From Psychroserpens algicola (lineage in GTDB: Bacteria > Bacteroidota > Bacteroidia > Flavobacteriales > Flavobacteriaceae), in contig NZ_JACNMJ010000001.1 in assembly GCF_014526325.1 (NCBI RefSeq), positions 1,339,001-1,403,000 of the forward strand: a stretch of 64,000 bases of DNA, in the 5' to 3' direction. Both the position numbers and the translations under genes were made by a program. The notes beneath the pieces were generated by a model. The model was not told the DNA's origin and searched no databases. It saw only the letters and a program-made list of their open reading frames with translations. Of the stretch, positions 60,691-64,000 are shown piece by piece. The number at the start of each line of letters is the position of its first letter. Position 1 is the first letter of the stretch.

Positions 60691-63600
60691 ATGAAAAAGC
60701 TTTACATTCTATTTATCTTATTTTCCTGTATTTCATTTGCACAAGATTTAAGTATGCAAGACGGGGTATTTACACGATGTGCTCCAGATAAGTTTTACGA
60801 TTCAGGAGGTGCTGGAGGTTCTTATTCAAGTAATGAAAATTTAGTCACTACAATTTGTCCTCAAAATGCAGGTGAATTTATAATTTTAGATTTTACGGCA
60901 TTCAGTACACAATTAGGTGTTGATGAAATGACAGTGTATGATGGCGATGATACTACAGCTCCAATTATAGGAACCTATTCAGGTGTTGCCGGACCAGGAA
61001 CTGTGATCGCATCAGACACTAATACGAGTGGTTGTATCACTGTGCAATTTGTAACCGATGGAACTGGAACAACAACAGGTTGGGAGGCCGATATTATATG
61101 TGCTGTTCCTTGTCAAACAATTACACCATCGATAACTACAGTTCCAGTAGAAAACACTGCTGGAGTTGTTCAGGTTAATGTCGGTGAGCCAATAGATTTC
61201 ACAGGAAGTGCTACATTTTCTTCTGATGGAACTGGAGCAACTTACGAATGGATTTTCGGAGATTTTACAACCGATACAGGAGCAACAGTTTCTCACAGCT
61301 ATGCTGCACCAGGAATGTATAGTGTGCTTTTAACTGTAACAGATGCTAATCCCGTAGGATGTGATGCTATAGCCCAAATTTCTGTTTTTGTAGTGGGTGA
61401 AAATATTGTAGTTGATCAAACAACCTTTACCGTTGAAGAACTTGTACAGGATGTACTCATTGATAGTCCATGTGCTCAAGTGAGCAATATTACATTTTCG
61501 ACAGGTACTAACTTTGGAGATGATAATGGTATTGGTTACTTTATAAATGATGGAAGTTTGTTTCCGTTTACAGATGGAATATTGCTAACATCAGGTGATG
61601 CCAGTAGGGTTCGAGGTCCTAATAATAATGCATTGAGTGATGGTGGAGGTGCTTGGCCTGGAGATGCCGAATTAGATGCTGAAGTAGGGATAAATTCAAA
61701 CAATGCCTCTATTATTGAATTTGATTTTGTGCCTTTAGCCGATAGTATAAGTTTTGATTTTTTAATGGCTTCTGAAGAGTACAATGGTAATACTGGTGGA
61801 ACTTTTGAATGTACATTCTCAGACGCGTTTGCCTTTTTATTAACTGATTCCGACGGTAATACAACAAATCTTGCTGTGTTGCCAGGCACTACAACTCCTA
61901 TCTTAGTAACAAACATTCACCCTGCAAATCCTGGATGTCCAGCTATAAATGAACAATATTTTGGTGGATATACTAATAATAACGCGCCACCAATGAGTTT
62001 CGATGGACGTACAACAGTTTTTACAGCTCAGTCTGCAGTAACTCCTGGTGAAAGTTATAATATCAAATTAGTTATTGCTGATGCTTCAGATACAGCGCTT
62101 GACTCTGGAGTATTTATTGAAGCAGGAAGTTTTAATTTAGGTGGAGATTTAGGAGATGATATCACAATTGCAGCCGGTACTGCCGAATGTGGAGGAGAAA
62201 CGGTAACTCTAGACACACAAGCGCCTTCAGCAAACCATGTTTGGTATAAAGATGGTGTTGTAATTGCAGGAGAAACAGCGTCAACTTTAGATGTTACAGA
62301 ACCTGGAGTATATACCGTTGATGTCGTATTTTCAGGAAGTTGTCAAGCCACAGATTCGGTTATTGTAGAATTTAAAGATAATGCAATAGCCAATACACCT
62401 CCAGACCTTTCAATTTGTAGTTTTTCTGGAGTAGGAGATTTTATGTTAACAGATAACGATGACGATATTCTTGGTGCTCAAGATCCAACGGAGTTTATTG
62501 TCTCTTATCACTTGAATGAACAAGACGCCATTGATAATGTAAATCCAATTGCAAGTCCGTATACTAATATTTCCAATCCACAAACCATTTTTGCCCGTAT
62601 TTCTGATAATACTCAAGAGTGTTTTTCGACCACTTCATTTGATTTAGTGTTTACCGACTTGACTATTAATACAGCTGTAACACCTATAGATGTCTGTGAT
62701 GATAACAATGATGGATTTGCGATGTTTACGTTAACTGATAGAAATACTGAGGTTATTGCGGCATTAGATCCAACTACGGTTACAGTATCTTATCACGAAA
62801 CTCAAGCAGATGCAGATAATGGAGTTAACCCATTAACTGTTCCATATCCTAATACTGTAATTAATACTCAAACCGTTTATGTTAGAGTGGAAGCAAATGG
62901 GGATCCAGACTGTTATAATACAACAACGTTAGAATTAAATGTTTTTCCTATACCAGTTCCGAATGCACCTACTCCTTTAGAAGTTTGTGATGATGATAAT
63001 GATGGATTTTCTACATTTAATTTAACGTCAAAAGATTTAGAAATTATTGGACCACAATTAAACATGACTGTGACTTATCATGAGACACAATCTGATGCCG
63101 ATACTGGAACCAATGCTCAAGCAAGTCCATATAGTAATATATCAGCCAATTCGCAAACATTATACGCCAGATTAGAAGACAATAATTCTGGTTGTCATGA
63201 CACTGTTGAATTATTACTTATAGTAAATCCTTTACCAGATGTAGGAGCAGTTTCGGATTACGAATTATGTGATGTGAATTTACCTGGCGATGAAATCGAA
63301 ACGTTTGATTTATTTTCTAAAAATGATGAAGCTATTAATGGACAAGTTGGAGTAACTGTTTCTTATCACGAATCCCAATCTGATGCTGAAGATGGTATCA
63401 ACCCATTACCTCCATTTTATAACAATACAAGTACACCACAAACTATTTTTGTTAGTGTTACAAATACAACAAGCAACTGTACCAATGTAGGTAGTTTTGA
63501 TTTAATTGTAAACCCTTTACCAGCATTAGTCGATCCAACTCCATTAGAGGTTTGTGATGATGGTACGCCAGATGGTATCACGAGTATAGATTTAAGTTTA

Positions 63601-64000
63601 AAGAATGTAGAGATAACGGACAATAATTCTAATTATTCGGTGAGTTATCATTTCACGCAGTTAGATGCAGATATGAATTCAAATCCGTTAGCGATTCCTT
63701 ATACCAATACGGTCAACGGTCAAATTGTATTTGTACGGGTACAAGATATTAATACAGGCTGTTATGATACCACGACATTAGAGCTTATAGTTGAGCAGGC
63801 ACCAATAGCGAATACACCAACGCCATTAGAGTATTGTGATCCGGATAGTGACGGTTTTGGCGTTTTTGATTTAACAAGTAAAGACATAGAGATAACAGGA
63901 GGCGATCCTAGTTTATCGGTGAGTTACCATGAGACTATGGCAGATGCAGATAATAATGTAAATGCCTTAACGAGTCCATATAATAATATCGTAGAAGATA
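60691..64000 (+). CDS. Giant secreted repeat protein with CUB-like, PKD, choice-of-anchor L and tandem 95-residue domains (3' end outside window)
   Basis: The open frame runs from ATG 60691 to the window end (1103 codons, no stop). A signal peptide (ILFILFSCISFAQ) is followed by a CUB-like domain (to about residue 145), a PKD domain (YEWIFGDFTTDTGATVSHSY), a choice-of-anchor L type domain (about 270-480; DGILLTSGDASRVRG, SFDFLMASEEYNG) and an Ig-like unit (WYKDGVVIAGETASTL). At least six tandem units follow, marked by SYHETQ-type motifs at 62503, 62788, 63073, 63361, 63643 and 63922, a 93-96 residue period. Such proteins are usually T9SS-exported adhesins with a C-terminal sorting domain, expected beyond the window. 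SprA here could export it. Confidence 0.9.
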   Translation, partial: MKKLYILFILFSCISFAQDLSMQDGVFTRCAPDKFYDSGGAGGSYSSNENLVTTICPQNAGEFIILDFTAFSTQLGVDEMTVYDGDDTTAPIIGTYSGVAGPGTVIASDTNTSGCITVQFVTDGTGTTTGWEADIICAVPCQTITPSITTVPVENTAGVVQVNVGEPIDFTGSATFSSDGTGATYEWIFGDFTTDTGATVSHSYAAPGMYSVLLTVTDANPVGCDAIAQISVFVVGENIVVDQTTFTVEELVQDVLIDSPCAQVSNITFSTGTNFGDDNGIGYFINDGSLFPFTDGILLTSGDASRVRGPNNNALSDGGGAWPGDAELDAEVGINSNNASIIEFDFVPLADSISFDFLMASEEYNGNTGGTFECTFSDAFAFLLTDSDGNTTNLAVLPGTTTPILVTNIHPANPGCPAINEQYFGGYTNNNAPPMSFDGRTTVFTAQSAVTPGESYNIKLVIADASDTALDSGVFIEAGSFNLGGDLGDDITIAAGTAECGGETVTLDTQAPSANHVWYKDGVVIAGETASTLDVTEPGVYTVDVVFSGSCQATDSVIVEFKDNAIANTPPDLSICSFSGVGDFMLTDNDDDILGAQDPTEFIVSYHLNEQDAIDNVNPIASPYTNISNPQTIFARISDNTQECFSTTSFDLVFTDLTINTAVTPIDVCDDNNDGFAMFTLTDRNTEVIAALDPTTVTVSYHETQADADNGVNPLTVPYPNTVINTQTVYVRVEANGDPDCYNTTTLELNVFPIPVPNAPTPLEVCDDDNDGFSTFNLTSKDLEIIGPQLNMTVTYHETQSDADTGTNAQASPYSNISANSQTLYARLEDNNSGCHDTVELLLIVNPLPDVGAVSDYELCDVNLPGDEIETFDLFSKNDEAINGQVGVTVSYHESQSDAEDGINPLPPFYNNTSTPQTIFVSVTNTTSNCTNVGSFDLIVNPLPALVDPTPLEVCDDGTPDGITSIDLSLKNVEITDNNSNYSVSYHFTQLDADMNSNPLAIPYTNTVNGQIVFVRVQDINTGCYDTTTLELIVEQAPIANTPTPLEYCDPDSDGFGVFDLTSKDIEITGGDPSLSVSYHETMADADNNVNALTSPYNNIVED

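Noticed and set aside
61012..61916. Minus-strand frames inside the large repeat protein
   Set aside because: They are antisense to a continuous, domain-rich frame and show only low-complexity Ser/Thr/Cys composition.

Overview
The window is AT-rich and densely packed, and it reads as chromosome from a gliding, aerobic member of the Flavobacteriaceae (Bacteroidetes); I cannot name the genus. The support is a full-length SprA (type IX secretion/gliding), a RemB-like barrel, a flavobacterial cytochrome oxidase assembly block, QueG, RuvA and RuvB with Bacteroidetes-type N-termini, and repeated TAnnTTTG (-7) promoter boxes. No tRNA, rRNA, CRISPR array, IS element or phage gene was recognised.

Layout: 1-5451 holds core and metabolic genes: the 3' end of cytochrome oxidase subunit I, ruvB, a cytochrome P450, a di-heme cytochrome c peroxidase and queG. 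5432-20493 is an accessory region with two divergent peptide natural-product (RiPP) clusters. On the minus strand lies a lanthipeptide-type cluster: a LanB split into a glutamylation protein and an elimination protein, a TPR-TM-AraC regulator, one short Ser/Thr/Cys precursor and a subtilisin-like lipoprotein protease, with no LanC visible. On the plus strand lies a grasp-with-spasm cluster: four tandem paralogous precursors, an unknown lipoprotein, an ATP-grasp ligase, an unknown 60-66 residue protein, a SPASM protein without a radical-SAM motif, a C39-peptidase ABC exporter and an HlyD-type adaptor. The exporter is the only one in the region and may serve both peptides.

20510-28019 is a sugar locus, probably for sucrose or short fructans. 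It has a LacI repressor, two tandem perfect LacI-type operators, a TonB-dependent receptor without a SusD partner, an MFS sugar transporter, a GH68-like cytoplasmic beta-fructosidase candidate and a PfkB fructokinase-like kinase. 28165-39360 carries maeB, ruvA, sprA (with an odd Asp-rich insertion), gcvH and a VanZ-like gene. 39421-43852 has two TonB-like energy transducers and an outer-membrane barrel whose N-terminus is itself a TonB C-terminal-like domain. 44072-49409 is the cytochrome oxidase block: cyoE, two subunit III genes, subunit IV, a Cys-less thioredoxin-fold candidate, SCO, DUF420 and a small CxxC protein. 49544-56778 is a MacAB/TolC-type tripartite exporter with one ATPase, two permeases and two adaptors flanking a TolC. 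56797-60344 holds tsaB, an MscS channel, a secreted unknown, dodecin and an Nfu-type Fe-S protein. From 60691 to the window end runs the 5' part of a very large secreted repeat protein.

The strongest candidate for something undescribed is the pair of back-to-back RiPP clusters. It has a four-member precursor family with conserved leaders and a conserved Thr/acidic C-terminal core, a repeated DNA element in front of three precursor genes, and hairpins that could uncouple precursor from enzyme expression.
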